Source: Xanthomonas sp. CFBP 8443 | Lineage (GTDB): Bacteria; Pseudomonadota; Gammaproteobacteria; Xanthomonadales; Xanthomonadaceae | Assembly (NCBI RefSeq): GCF_025666195.1 | Contig: NZ_CP102592.1 | Coordinates: 1,922,001 to 1,986,000, forward strand | Length of the DNA stretch: 64,000 nt | Reading direction: 5' to 3' | Shown here: positions 20,021-29,253 of the stretch, piece by piece | Layout of the letters: the number at the start of each line of letters is the position of its first letter | Position numbering within the stretch: position 1 is the stretch's first letter | Program-made: the position numbers and the translations under genes | The notes under the pieces: generated by a model | The model's input: only the letters and a program-made list of their open reading frames with translations | What the model was told of the DNA's origin: nothing | The model's database searches: none

Positions 20021-21907
20021 ATGTCGTTTGGAGGATGCGTGCGCACGAGCGGTTCTGTGATCGCCTGGACCCTGCTGGCCGCGCTGCTGGGCGGCTGCAC
20101 CGGGCAGGCGCCCGCGCCTGCGCCTGCCAAGCCGGCGCCGCAGGCCAGGCCCGCGCCGGCCAAGCCGGTGCAGGCGCCCAGCGTCACCATCGGCGGCGAG
20201 GATGCGGCGGAGACGGTGGCGCGCTGGCAGCCGCCGCTGCCGACGCTCGATCGCGGCGGCCTGGCCCAGGCGCGGCGCGATGCCGCGCGCGCACTGGCCG
20301 AAGACCGCCTGTTCGAGGACCCGCAATCGGCGATCCCGCTGTACCTGGCGATCCGCGCGCTGGCGCCGGAGGACAAGGTGGCGCGCGACGGCCTGCGCAA
20401 GGCGCGGTTGCGGTTGCTGCAACTCGGCGATGCGCTGCTGCACGCGTCGGAGCAGCAGGAGCAGGCACTGGAGCGCGCTGGCCTCATCGCGATGGTGGCG
20501 CTGTCGCTGGATGCCGACGATCCGGCGGTGCGGCGCCTGCAGCAGCGGGTGGAGGTCGCGCTGCGGGTGCTGGCCTACAACCGTGCCGGCGAGGAGGATC
20601 TGCGCGCCGGCAGGCTCGGCGAGGACGGCAACGGCGCATTGGCCAACTTCCGCGAAGCGCTGCAGCTGGACGCCGACGATGCGCGCGCGCGGCAGGGCGT
20701 GGCGGCGGTGGAGAGCGCGGTGATCCGGCGCGCCGAGGCGGCTGCGGCGGTGTCCGATTTCGCCGCAGCCGGCAGCTGGCTGGCGCGCGCCGCACGCATC
20801 CGCGACGGCGCCGCCACGGTGCGCGATGCGCGCGCGCGGGTGGAGGGCGTGCGCACCGCGCGCATCGCCGGCCTGCGCGATGCCGGCCTGCGCGACCTGG
20901 CCACGCCGGCCGGGCTGAAGGCCGCGCGCGAGAAGCTGGGCGAGGTGTTGCGCATCGCCGACCCGGGCGATCCGGTGGCGGCGATGCTGCGCGAGCGCAT
21001 CGACCTGGCCACCCACTACGGCAGCTTCCGCCCCGGCCAGGTGTTCACCGACGGCATGAGCAGCGGCGAGCGCGGGCCGCAGATGATCGTGGTGCCGCAC
21101 GGCGGCTTCCGCATGGGCGCCAGCGCGACCGAGCCCGGCGCGGTGCCGGCGGAGCAGCCGCAACACTACGTGCGCTTCGAGCGCGGTTTCGCGATGTCGA
21201 TCACCGAGGTCACCGTGGCCGAGTTCCGCCGTTTCGTCGAGGCCAGCGGCGCGCGGCCGCGCGCGACCCGGCGCGGGCATTCGATCGTCTACGACGAACG
21301 CAGCGGCAATTTCGTGCGCCGCAGCGGCACCGACTGGCAATCGGACTACAACGGCGCGCGCGCCGCGCCCAACAGCCCGGTGATGCACGTCAGCGTGCGC
21401 GATGCCGAGGCTTATGCGGCATGGCTGTCGCTGCAGACCGGGCGCCACTACCGGCTGCCCAGCGAAGCCGAGTTCGAATATGCGCTGCGCGCCGGCAGCC
21501 GCGGCCGCTATCCGTGGGGCAACGCAGGCGTGCCGCCGCGCGGCAGCGGCAACTTCACCGGCGGCGGCGACGTCTCGCCCAGCGGCCGGCACTGGAACAA
21601 CGCCTTCGTCGGCTACGCCGACGGCTTCTGGGGACCGGCCCCGGTCGCCAGCTTCAAGGCCAATGCCTGGGGCCTGCACGACATGGGCGGCAACCTCAGC
21701 GAATGGGTCGCCGATTGCTGGCATTCCAGCTACCGCCGCGCGCCCGCCGACGGCAACGCCTGGTACAACCCCGGCTGCCGCTCGCGGCTGGTGCGCGGCG
21801 GCAACTGGGCCAATGCGCCGGAGCAGACCCGTGCCGCGTGGCGGCTGATGCAGGACTCCGACACCACCAGCGCCCGGGTCGGTTTCCGCCTGGTGCGCGG
21901 AATTTGA
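20021..21907 (+). CDS. Lipoprotein with C-terminal formylglycine-generating-enzyme-like (SUMF1) domain
   Basis: A 628-residue envelope protein with a lipobox (LLAALLGGC) after an N-terminal hydrophobic segment. The middle (about 75-330) is Ala/Arg-rich and helical, TPR-like. The C terminus (about 345-628) has the FGE-sulfatase fold pattern: HGGFRMGASATEPGA, SITEVTVAEFRRFVE, PVMHVSVRDAEAYAAW, RLPSEAEFEYALRAG, GNLSEWVADCW, RGGNWA. The active-site Cys pair of true formylglycine-generating enzymes is not in the expected final segment, so a structural or binding role is more likely. A GTG at 20039 (six codons in, after GGAGG) gives a shorter, better signal peptide and may be the true start. Confidence 0.82.
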   Translation: MSFGGCVRTSGSVIAWTLLAALLGGCTGQAPAPAPAKPAPQARPAPAKPVQAPSVTIGGEDAAETVARWQPPLPTLDRGGLAQARRDAARALAEDRLFEDPQSAIPLYLAIRALAPEDKVARDGLRKARLRLLQLGDALLHASEQQEQALERAGLIAMVALSLDADDPAVRRLQQRVEVALRVLAYNRAGEEDLRAGRLGEDGNGALANFREALQLDADDARARQGVAAVESAVIRRAEAAAAVSDFAAAGSWLARAARIRDGAATVRDARARVEGVRTARIAGLRDAGLRDLATPAGLKAAREKLGEVLRIADPGDPVAAMLRERIDLATHYGSFRPGQVFTDGMSSGERGPQMIVVPHGGFRMGASATEPGAVPAEQPQHYVRFERGFAMSITEVTVAEFRRFVEASGARPRATRRGHSIVYDERSGNFVRRSGTDWQSDYNGARAAPNSPVMHVSVRDAEAYAAWLSLQTGRHYRLPSEAEFEYALRAGSRGRYPWGNAGVPPRGSGNFTGGGDVSPSGRHWNNAFVGYADGFWGPAPVASFKANAWGLHDMGGNLSEWVADCWHSSYRRAPADGNAWYNPGCRSRLVRGGNWANAPEQTRAAWRLMQDSDTTSARVGFRLVRGI

Positions 21908-21989
21908 CGCGGCCGCGCGGCCGCGGCGGCTACAGTGCGGCGCACGGGCAGGCGCCGTCGCCACCCACCAGCCAGCAAGGGGATTGGAC

Positions 21990-22901
21990 ATGAGCAACGT
22001 CTTCGGCCGCCAGCGCGGGGAGCAGGGCGGTAGCCGCCGCGGGCCGCTGGGCGGGCTGCGCTGGCTGGTGCTGCTGGGCTTCGCCGTGTACGCGGGGTTC
22101 TACTGGTTCTCCAATCGCAGCGAGGACCCGTATACCGGCGAGAAGGTGCTGATCGACAGTTCGCTCGGCGTGGAGGACGAGAAGGCGCTGGGATTGCAGG
22201 CCTACCAGGAGATCCTGGCGCAGGAGCGTCCGCTCGATCCGCAATCGAAGGTGGCGCAGCAGGTGCGCGCGATCGCGCAGCGGCTGATCGCCAAGGTCGA
22301 CGTGGTCGAGGATGCGTTGGCCGCCGAGCACGGCATGCAGGCCAAGCACTATGCGCGCGGTTTCGACTGGGACGTCAACGTGATCGAGTCCGAGCAGGCC
22401 AATGCGTTCTGCCTGCCGGGCGGCAAGATGGCGGTCTATACCGGCCTGCTGCCGGTGGCCAAGAACGCCGATGCGGTGGCGGTGGTGATGGGCCACGAGA
22501 TCGCGCACGCGTTGCTGCGCCATGGCGCGCAGCGCATGGCGCAGCAGAAGCTGACCCAGATCGGGCAGATGGCCGGCGCGGCCAGCGGCATGGATCCGCA
22601 ACAGCAGCAGATGGCGATGGCGGCGATGGGCTACGGCTACCTGCTGCCGTACGCGCGCAGCCACGAGACCCAGGCCGACGAGGTCGGGCTGATGCTGGCC
22701 GCAGCGGCCTGCTTCGATCCGCAGGAGGCCATCCCGCTGTGGGAGCGGATGAGCGCCAGCAGCGGCGGCCAGGCGCCGCCGGAGTTCTCCTCAACGCACC
22801 CGAACCCGGGCACGCGGATCCAGAACCTGCAGGCGCTGATGCCCAAGGCGATGGAATACCGGCAGCGCTTCTGCGAAACGGCGAAGACTGCGCAGCGGTA
22901 G
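21990..22901 (+). CDS. M48 family zinc metalloprotease, membrane-anchored
   Basis: A 303-residue protein with one N-terminal membrane helix or uncleaved signal (about 22-42) and a periplasmic M48 protease domain. The zinc motif HEIAH starts at H169, with the third ligand in SHETQADEVGL. Members such as BepA and LoiP degrade misassembled outer-membrane proteins. ATG 21990 follows AAGGGGA. It is 82 bases downstream of the SUMF1-like lipoprotein and in the same direction, and may share its transcript. Confidence 0.92.
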   Translation: MSNVFGRQRGEQGGSRRGPLGGLRWLVLLGFAVYAGFYWFSNRSEDPYTGEKVLIDSSLGVEDEKALGLQAYQEILAQERPLDPQSKVAQQVRAIAQRLIAKVDVVEDALAAEHGMQAKHYARGFDWDVNVIESEQANAFCLPGGKMAVYTGLLPVAKNADAVAVVMGHEIAHALLRHGAQRMAQQKLTQIGQMAGAASGMDPQQQQMAMAAMGYGYLLPYARSHETQADEVGLMLAAAACFDPQEAIPLWERMSASSGGQAPPEFSSTHPNPGTRIQNLQALMPKAMEYRQRFCETAKTAQR

Positions 22902-22966
22902 CGGTAGTAGGCGTCGTAGGCGTCGTAGGCGTGGCGCTCGCGCGCTCGCGCGTGTCGTGCCTAACA

Positions 22967-22996
22967 GGACTGCGCACGCGGTTGCGTGCGCAGTCC
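22967..22996. terminator. Perfect hairpin between converging genes (possible bidirectional terminator)
   Basis: A 13-bp perfect stem (GGACTGCGCACGC and its complement) with a 4-base loop lies between the stops of the M48 and von Willebrand genes. There is no T run on either side, so any termination would be weak. A threefold repeat of GTAGGCGTC-like 9-mers lies just before it at about 22908-22932. Confidence 0.55.
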
Positions 22997-23012
22997 GCCG
23001 CCGGTTGCCGGA

Positions 23013-24761
23013 TCAGCGTGTGGACACCTGGACCGGCGTCGCCGCCTCGGGCGCGACCAGCCCTTGCCCGATCGCCAGCAGTTCGACGAACTCGCGGCGG
23101 CTGCCGCTGCGGTCCTCGCCGGTCGCCGCGCGCGCCGCGCTGGCCACCTGCGCCCAGCCCCAGCCATCGATGTGCGTGCCGCCGCGCAGCAGGTCGGCGT
23201 AGGCGGCGACCGCGGCGGCGAAGCGCAGATCCGCGCTCGGCTGCGTCGTCGCCGACGCGGTGGCGATCGTGCTCTGCAGCAGGCGGCTGCGTTCCTGGCC
23301 GGGCAGTTTGTAGCGCAGCCGCAATTGCGCCAGTTCGCCAGCCTGGCGCGGCGCCTGCGGCTGCGCCGGTGCGGCATAGCGCAGGGCCGGCAGGCGCGGC
23401 GCCGCGCTGCCAACCGGGGTGATCTCGTACAGCGCGGTGACGCTGTGGCCGGCGCCGATGTCGCCGGCATCGACCTTGTCGTTGGCGAAGTCCTCGCGCG
23501 CCAGCAGCCGGTTCTCGTAGCCGATCAGGCGGTACTCAGCGACCTGCGCCGGATTGAACTCGACCTGGATCTTGACGTCGCGGGCGATGGTCAACAGCGT
23601 GGCCTGCATCTGCCGCACCAGCACCTTGTGCGCCTCGCGCGCCGAATCGATGTAGGCGTGGTTGCCGTCGCCGACGTCGGCCAGGCGCTCGGCCATCGCA
23701 TCGTTGTAGTTGCCGCGGCCGAAGCCGAGCGTGCTCAGCGCCACGCCGCTGCGGCGCTGGTCGGCGACCAGGGTTTCCAGCGCGCCCTGGTCGACGGTGC
23801 CGACGTTGAAGTCGCCGTCGGTGGCCAGGATCACCCGGTTGCTGCCGCCGGCGACGAAGCCCTGCCGCGCGGTCGCATAGGCCAGGCGGATGCCGTCGCC
23901 GCCATTGGTGCTGCCGCCGGCCTGCAGCCGCTCCAGCGCGGCGAGGATCTCGGCATGGCGGTCGCCGGGCGTCGGCGGCAACACCAGCCCGGCGGAGCCG
24001 GCGTAGACCACGATCGAGACCCGGTCCTGCGCGCGCAGCTGCGGCACCAGCATGGCGAAGGCCTGCTTGAGCAGGGGCAGCTTGTCCGCCGAGGCCATCG
24101 AGCCGGAGGTGTCGATCAGGAACACCAGGTTGGCCGGCGGCAACGCCTGGCGCGGCACGTCGTAGCCCTTGATGCCGATCATCAGCAGCTGCCGCTGCGG
24201 ATTCCACGGCGCGGCGGCCAGTTCGGTGGTGACGCGGAACGGCGTGTCGGTATCGCGCGGGGCCGGATGCGCGTAGTCGAAGTAGTTGATGAATTCTTCG
24301 GCGCGCACCGCGTCGGCCGGTGGGCGCTGGCCGTCGTGCAGCATGCGCCGCACGTTGGTGTAGCTGCCGGTGTCCACGTCGATCGAAAAGGTGGACAGCG
24401 GTTGCTCGCGCGCGCTGTGCACGGGGTTGTCGGACGCGTGCTGGTAGTGCTCGCGATCGGCTTGCGGCGGCGGTGCGCTCAGCGGCATGCGCTTGGCCGC
24501 CGCATTGCGTGCGTACGACTGTGCCGGCGCGATGGCCCGGGCCGGTGGAGCGGGCGGCGCGGGCGCCGACACCAGTTGCGGCTCGGAGCTTGCCCTGCCT
24601 TCGAGCAGCAGCTGCGGCGACGCGTACGTTTCGGTGGCGCTAGCGGCATCCGCCGATGCCGATGCCGGCGTGGCGGTGCGTTCGTCGGCGGTACTGCACC
24701 CGGCCAGCAGCGTGGCGAGGATCAGGCAGGTCAGGGTGGGGCGGTGCGGGCGTGGGTGCAT
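23013..24761 (-). CDS. von Willebrand factor type A lipoprotein (YfbK-like)
   Basis: A 582-residue lipoprotein (LATLLAGC lipobox near residue 24). After a low-complexity Ala/Ser/Pro stretch come the YfbK-type N-terminal domain (NPVHSAREQPLSTFSIDVDTG, VRAEEFINYFDY), a VWA domain with an intact metal site (DTSGSM, then DGDFNVG), and a C-terminal domain ending near the stop. The family's role is unknown; VWA domains usually mediate metal-dependent protein contacts. I chose the ATG at 24761 because it gives the signal peptide; the open frame continues upstream without one. It is divergent from the small lipoprotein gene that follows. Confidence 0.92.
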   Translation of the reverse strand: MHPRPHRPTLTCLILATLLAGCSTADERTATPASASADAASATETYASPQLLLEGRASSEPQLVSAPAPPAPPARAIAPAQSYARNAAAKRMPLSAPPPQADREHYQHASDNPVHSAREQPLSTFSIDVDTGSYTNVRRMLHDGQRPPADAVRAEEFINYFDYAHPAPRDTDTPFRVTTELAAAPWNPQRQLLMIGIKGYDVPRQALPPANLVFLIDTSGSMASADKLPLLKQAFAMLVPQLRAQDRVSIVVYAGSAGLVLPPTPGDRHAEILAALERLQAGGSTNGGDGIRLAYATARQGFVAGGSNRVILATDGDFNVGTVDQGALETLVADQRRSGVALSTLGFGRGNYNDAMAERLADVGDGNHAYIDSAREAHKVLVRQMQATLLTIARDVKIQVEFNPAQVAEYRLIGYENRLLAREDFANDKVDAGDIGAGHSVTALYEITPVGSAAPRLPALRYAAPAQPQAPRQAGELAQLRLRYKLPGQERSRLLQSTIATASATTQPSADLRFAAAVAAYADLLRGGTHIDGWGWAQVASAARAATGEDRSGSRREFVELLAIGQGLVAPEAATPVQVSTR

Positions 24762-24936
24762 GGCGGTGCGCTCGGTGGTGGTCCGATGCTGCAAACGCGC
24801 GACGGGCGGGATCGGGGTTGGCCGGCGCTCGCTGCCGTGCGCGCGGCGCATGCCTTCACGCTGGATGCGCCTGGTTTGCACATGGCCTGGCAACGGCGGG
24901 TGCATCATGCGTCCATCGCCACCGGGAGCATTCGCC

Positions 24937-25425
24937 ATGAACCGCCTCTTGCCGCCGTTGCTCGGACTGGCCGTGCTGCTGGCCGGCTGCGCCACCAACC
25001 GCCTCAGCGATGCCGAGCGCCTGTCGCTGTACCGCGCCAACGCCGGCGCGCCGGTGCGCCACTTCCAGTACTTCAACCGGCTCAGCGGCTGGACCGCGCT
25101 GGGCGACAGCGCGCTGGCGGTGTGGACGCGCCCGAACCAGGCCTATCTGCTGGAGCTCAGCGGCCGCTGCATGGATCTGGATTTCGCTCCGTCGATCGCC
25201 ATCACCCATTTCGGCAGCCGGGTTTCGGCGCGGTTCGACGACGTCATCGTGTTCGGCGGTTCCTCGCGCACGATCCGGCTGCCGTGCCGCATCCAGAGCG
25301 TCCGTCCGCTCGATGTGAAGGCGCTGCGGATGTCGGAGAAGGAGTTGCGCGAGGCGAAGATGCAGGCGCGCGCGGAGCAGGCGCCGGACGAGAAGGCGGC
25401 CGACGAGAACGCGCCGGACGAATAG
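24937..25425 (+). CDS. Small lipoprotein of the DUF6491 type
   Basis: A 162-residue predicted lipoprotein (LLGLAVLLAGC). The core VRHFQYFNRLSGWTALGDSALAVW, YLLELSGRC and PCRIQSVRPLD resembles a small lipoprotein family common in xanthomonads that I know as DUF6491; no function is known. The tail is acidic and Ala-rich. GGGAG precedes the ATG at 24937. A longer in-frame ATG at 24487 would run antisense through the VWA gene and is rejected. Confidence 0.75.
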   Translation: MNRLLPPLLGLAVLLAGCATNRLSDAERLSLYRANAGAPVRHFQYFNRLSGWTALGDSALAVWTRPNQAYLLELSGRCMDLDFAPSIAITHFGSRVSARFDDVIVFGGSSRTIRLPCRIQSVRPLDVKALRMSEKELREAKMQARAEQAPDEKAADENAPDE

Positions 25426-25465
25426 CGCCGGCGCCAGGCATCGTGCGCGCCGCGGCGCACACGGC

Positions 25466-25744
25466 TCAGGATTCCTGTTCGGGTTCCACGTAGCCTTCGG
25501 GCTTGGCGGCGCCGCCCTGGAACAGGAATTTCTCCAGTTCCGTCTCCAGAAACGCGCGGTGCTTGGGGTCGCGCGGCGACAAGCGGTTCTCGTTGATCAG
25601 CATGGTCTGGTGCGCCAGCCATGCCTGCCAGCCGGCCTTGCCGATCTGCGCGAACACGCGCTGGCCGAGTTCGCCGGGATACGGCACGTAGTCGAGGCCT
25701 TCGGCGTCGCGTTGCTGGTACTGGCAGAAGACGGTGCGGGACAT
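25466..25744 (-). CDS. yggX: Oxidative damage/Fe(II) trafficking protein YggX
   Basis: A 92-residue cytosolic protein that protects iron-sulfur clusters from oxidation. The family start [10 protein letters not shown] with its conserved Cys7, then [16 protein letters not shown], and [17 protein letters not shown] are all visible. It starts 30 bases after mutY; the mutY-yggX order is the same as in Escherichia coli. Confidence 0.96.
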   Translation of the reverse strand: MSRTVFCQYQQRDAEGLDYVPYPGELGQRVFAQIGKAGWQAWLAHQTMLINENRLSPRDPKHRAFLETELEKFLFQGGAAKPEGYVEPEQES

Positions 25745-25774
25745 GGCGGTTCCTGGTGGCGCGGCGGGCGACGA

Positions 25775-26836
25775 TCAGAGGCCGTCGAGCAGTTTGCGGA
25801 TCGGCGCGGGCAGGCCGAGCGCGGACAAGTCGGCGCGCGCGACCCAGCGCAGGTCGTCATTGTCGCGCACTGCGTCGCGCAAGGCGACCTTGCGCAGGCG
25901 CAGCGGCTGCAGGTGCAGGCGATAGTGGCTGAAGGTGTGGACGATGGGCGGCATCGGCTCGGCGTCGTCGAAGGCGCGGCCGCGGGTCTCGCGCTCGAGC
26001 CAGGCGCGCAGTTCGGTCTCGCTGTCCGCCTGCGGCAGCGTCCACAGCGAGGCCCAGATGCCGCTCGGCGGACGCCGCTGCAGCAGCAGTTCGCCGGCGG
26101 CGTTCTCCAGCAGCAGCGCCAGCGCCTCGCGCTCGGGCAGGGTCTTGCCCGGCTTGGGCGTGGGCAGCGCCTCGACCAGGCCGTCGCGGCGCGCCACGCA
26201 GTCGTCCTGCAGCGGACACAGCACGCAGGCCGGGTTGGCGCGGGTGCACAGGGTGGCGCCGAAATCCATCTGCGCCTGGGTGTAGTCGGCCATGCGCCCG
26301 TCGGCGACCACGGCCACGTGCGCCTGCGCGATCGCCCACAGCGGCTTCTCCACCGCCGGCAGGCCCGGATAGCCGGCAATGCCGTGGTAGCGGGTCAGCA
26401 CGCGCTTGACGTTGCCGTCCAGGATCGGGAAGCGGTCGTTCCAGGCCTGGCTCAGGATGGCGCCGGCGGTGCTGCGGCCGATGCCGGGCAGCGCGTGCAG
26501 CGCGTCGAAATCGCGCGGCAGCTCGCCGCCGTGCAGCTCCACGCAGCGCTTGGCGGCGGCGTGCAGGTTGCGCGCGCGGGCGTAGTAGCCCAGCCCGGCC
26601 CACTGCGCCATCACCGCATCGGTACCGGCCGCGGCCAGGTCGGGCAGGCTCGGGAAGTGCTGCAAGAAGCGCAGGAAATACGGGATCACCACCGCGACCT
26701 GGGTCTGCTGCAGCATGATCTCCGACAGCCATACCCGGTAGGGACTGCGCGGGTGCTGCCAGGGCAGGTCGTGACGGCCGGAGCGGTCGAACCAGGCGAG
26801 CAGGCGGGGGGCGAAGGTGTCTGGGGGCTGGCTCAT
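25775..26836 (-). CDS. mutY: Adenine DNA glycosylase MutY
   Basis: A 353-residue base-excision enzyme that removes A mispaired with 8-oxoguanine. Seen: LSEIMLQQTQV, the helix-hairpin-helix HALPGIGRSTAGAIL with catalytic Asp in ILDGNVKRVL, the [4Fe-4S] loop C-X6-C-X2-C-X5-C (CTRANPACVLCPLQDDC), and a C-terminal NUDIX-like 8-oxoG-recognition domain (from about residue 225). The ATG at 26836 gives the normal N terminus; the longer frame reads through an intergenic repeat. Operon with yggX, which protects its cluster. Confidence 0.97.
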   Translation of the reverse strand: MSQPPDTFAPRLLAWFDRSGRHDLPWQHPRSPYRVWLSEIMLQQTQVAVVIPYFLRFLQHFPSLPDLAAAGTDAVMAQWAGLGYYARARNLHAAAKRCVELHGGELPRDFDALHALPGIGRSTAGAILSQAWNDRFPILDGNVKRVLTRYHGIAGYPGLPAVEKPLWAIAQAHVAVVADGRMADYTQAQMDFGATLCTRANPACVLCPLQDDCVARRDGLVEALPTPKPGKTLPEREALALLLENAAGELLLQRRPPSGIWASLWTLPQADSETELRAWLERETRGRAFDDAEPMPPIVHTFSHYRLHLQPLRLRKVALRDAVRDNDDLRWVARADLSALGLPAPIRKLLDGL

Positions 26837-26853
26837 GCTGGCATCGAGTCGTT

Positions 26854-26996
26854 CCTTCTCCCATCGGGAGAAGGTGCCCCGCAGGGGCGGATGAGGGTAC
26901 GGGCGAAGCCTGTGCGGTTCGGGCAGCGCAAGTGCCTGCGCCAGCGGACTTTGCCGTACCCTCACCCCAACCCCTCTCCCGGTGGGAGAGGGGCTT
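26854..26996. repeat. Intergenic repeat of the GAGAAGGTGCCCC / CCCTCACCCCAACC family
   Basis: Contains a TTCTCCC-ATC-GGGAGAA hairpin, GTGCCCCGCAGGGGC, GATGAGGGTACGGGCGAAGCC, then GTACCCTCACCCCAACCCC and CTCTCCCGGTGGGAGAG. The same blocks recur at 40455-40862 and 45806-46180. It separates mutY from ftsY. Confidence 0.85.
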
Positions 26997-27000
26997 TAGG

Positions 27001-28347
27001 TCAGGCGCCGAGCGCTTCCGGCAGCAGCGCGTCGACGAAGGCTTCGGCGTCGAACACGCGCAGGTCTTCCGGGCGCTCGCCGATGCCGGCGAAACGGATC
27101 GGGATGCCGAACTCGCGCGCCAGCGCGAACACCACGCCGCCCTTGGCAGTGCCGTCGAGCTTGGTCACCACCAGCCCGGTGACGCCGACCGCGGCGTGGA
27201 ACTGGCGCAGCTGCGACAGCGCGTTCTGGCCGGTAGTGCCGTCGATCACCATCAGCACTTCGTGCGGCGCGGCCGGGTCGATCTTGCCGAGCACGCGGCG
27301 GATCTTGCCCAGCTCGTTCATCAGCCCGGTCTGGGTGTGCAGGCGCCCGGCGGTGTCGGCGATCAGCACCTCGGTGCCGCGCGCCTTGCCGGCCTGCAGC
27401 GCATCGAACGCGACCGAGGCGGCGTCGGCGTTCTGGCCCTGCGCGATCACGGTCACGCCGTTGCGGTCGCCCCAGGCCTGCAGCTGCGCCACCGCGGCGG
27501 CGCGGAAGGTGTCGCCGGCGGCCAGCATCAGGCTGTGGCCCTCGTCCTTGAAGCGCTTAGCCAGCTTGCCGATGGTGGTGGTCTTGCCGACGCCGTTGAC
27601 GCCGACGGTGAGCACCACGAAGGGCTTGGCGCTGCGGTCGATCTGCAGCGGCCTGGCGACCGGCTGCAGGATCGCGATCAGGTCGGCGCGCAGCGCGCGC
27701 AGCAGCGCCTGGGCGTCGACGAATTCGCGCGCCTTCATGCGCTTGCGCAGGTTCTCGATCAGCGCCGTGGTCGCCGGCACGCCGACGTCGGCGCTGATCA
27801 GCGCGGTCTCGATCTCGTCGAGCAGGTCGTCGTCGAGCTTGGGATTGCGCGAGAACAGGCCGCCGAAGCTGCGCGCGATGGTGCTGTTGCGCAGGCGTTC
27901 GCGCCAACCGGACTTGCCGGCCGCGGCGGCGGGCGGCGCGTCGGCGCGCACGTCGAAGGCCGCCGCGAAGGCCGCGGCCGGATCGGCAAGCGGCGCCGCC
28001 GCAGCCGGGGCCGGGGCCGCCATTGGCGCCGGCACGCGCGTCTCGGGCGGCGGCGTGGGCGCCTGCGGCGGGAGCGCGACGTGGCCAGGCGCGGGAATGG
28101 GATCGGGCGCGGCCGTGGGCGCATCGCGCAGGGCGGCGGGCGCGGCGACCTCGGGCGGCGGCGATGCCGGGGCGGCTTCGGCCGCGGGCGCAGCAGGAGC
28201 AGCCGGTGCCGGCGTTGCGGCTTCAGTTGCGGCTTCGCCGGCCGACTTGGGGAAGGCGGCGGCCAGTTCCTCGATGCTGTAGCGCTGGGTGCTGCGGCTG
28301 TCGCCAGCGTTGTCCTGGGGCTTGTTGCGGCGGAATAGGCTGACCAT
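27001..28347 (-). CDS. ftsY: Signal recognition particle receptor FtsY
   Basis: A 448-residue SRP receptor GTPase that brings ribosome-nascent chains to the Sec translocon. A long Ala/Pro-rich N-terminal linker (about 35-140) precedes the N domain (about 145-235) and the G domain with TVGVNGVGKTTTIGKL (about 247-262), DTAGRLHTQTGLMNEL, TKLDGTAKGG and the closing FAGIGERPEDLRVFD. The N-terminal start MVSLFRRNK is usual for xanthomonads. Confidence 0.97.
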   Translation of the reverse strand: MVSLFRRNKPQDNAGDSRSTQRYSIEELAAAFPKSAGEAATEAATPAPAAPAAPAAEAAPASPPPEVAAPAALRDAPTAAPDPIPAPGHVALPPQAPTPPPETRVPAPMAAPAPAAAAPLADPAAAFAAAFDVRADAPPAAAAGKSGWRERLRNSTIARSFGGLFSRNPKLDDDLLDEIETALISADVGVPATTALIENLRKRMKAREFVDAQALLRALRADLIAILQPVARPLQIDRSAKPFVVLTVGVNGVGKTTTIGKLAKRFKDEGHSLMLAAGDTFRAAAVAQLQAWGDRNGVTVIAQGQNADAASVAFDALQAGKARGTEVLIADTAGRLHTQTGLMNELGKIRRVLGKIDPAAPHEVLMVIDGTTGQNALSQLRQFHAAVGVTGLVVTKLDGTAKGGVVFALAREFGIPIRFAGIGERPEDLRVFDAEAFVDALLPEALGA

Positions 28348-28410
28348 GGGTAACGCGTGGACCTTAAACCATGAATGCTACCACTTGCGCCTGTTAGGCC
28401 CTTGTGGGGC

Positions 28411-28504
28411 CGGGATTCGAGATTGGAGATTCGCAAGGGGCGCTGCATTGCGGAGTTGCGGGAACGCCGCTTTTACGAATCCCCAATCCCCAATCCCCAA
28501 TCCC
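28411..28504 (+). repeat. Heptad inverted repeat (GAGATTG / AATCCCC)
   Basis: Degenerate GGGATTC/GAGATTG heptads at 28411-28434 face three and a half exact AATCCCC copies at 28478-28504. Same design as the GGGACTC/CCCGAGT pair at 3049-3138. It lies at the 3' end of the AraC-type gene and may act in its termination. Confidence 0.8.
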
Positions 28505-28510
28505 AGCCCC

Positions 28511-29224
28511 TCAGAGCTTCCCCTTCATCGACCGGTAGTCCCGCGGCGTCATCCCCACCGTGGCCTTGAACTGGCGCGCGAACGCGCTCTGGTCGGCGAA
28601 GCCGCAGGCCTGGCCGATGCTGGCGATGCTGTCCTCGCCGTGCAGCAGGCGCATCGCCGCTTCGATCCGCATCTTGGTCAGCAGTTGCTGCGGGGTCAGC
28701 TGGAACACGCGGCGGAAGTGCCGCTCCAGCTGCGCCACCGACAGTTCCGCCAGGTCGGCCAGGGTCTGCACGCGCAGGTTGTCGCCGTAGTGGATCTGCA
28801 TGTGCTCCATCGCGCGGCTGATGCGTTCGTAGGCGGAGTGGCGGCTGTCGGGCTGGCCCAGGTCGCGGGAGATGCCGACCACGCCGATCACCTCGTTGTG
28901 CTCGCACAGCGGGCGCTTGAAGGTCAGGCACCAGCCGGGGGTGCGGTTCGGGAACAGGTGCACTTCCAGCTGGTTCTCGATCATCTCCCCGCACAGCACG
29001 CGCCGGTCCTGCATCAGGTAGCTGCCGCCCAGCGGCAGCGGGAACACTTCCAGCGCCGATTTGCCGATCAGGTCGGTGCGGTATTTCTTGCCCAGGCGCC
29101 GCACCAGGGTCAGATTGACGTGGGTGTAGCGGCCGTCGCGGTCCTTGACGAAGAACACCACGTCCGGCAACGCATCGAACAGCGTCTGCATTTCCAGCGC
29201 CGAAATCATCGTCTCCATCTGCAT
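28511..29224 (-). CDS. PAS-domain AraC-family transcriptional regulator, probable regulator of hydroxyproline catabolism
   Basis: A 237-residue regulator: a PAS domain (about residues 8-122, ALPDVVFFVKDRDGRYTHVN) and a C-terminal AraC double helix-turn-helix domain (about 135-235, ELSVAQLERHFRRVFQLTP and ACGFADQSAFARQFKATVGMTPRDYR). It is divergent from the hydroxyproline epimerase gene across 167 bases, which suggests it controls that operon; a PAS rather than cupin sensor is less usual for AraC proteins. The ligand could be hydroxyproline or a catabolite. ATG at 29224 with a weak ribosome-binding site. Confidence 0.9.
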   Translation of the reverse strand: MQMETMISALEMQTLFDALPDVVFFVKDRDGRYTHVNLTLVRRLGKKYRTDLIGKSALEVFPLPLGGSYLMQDRRVLCGEMIENQLEVHLFPNRTPGWCLTFKRPLCEHNEVIGVVGISRDLGQPDSRHSAYERISRAMEHMQIHYGDNLRVQTLADLAELSVAQLERHFRRVFQLTPQQLLTKMRIEAAMRLLHGEDSIASIGQACGFADQSAFARQFKATVGMTPRDYRSMKGKL

Positions 29225-29253
29225 TCACCGGGCGGTTGTAGGCTGTTGCGACA

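Noticed and set aside
24487..24936. In-frame upstream extension of the small lipoprotein gene
   Set aside because: It would run antisense through the VWA gene and lose the signal peptide and lipobox.
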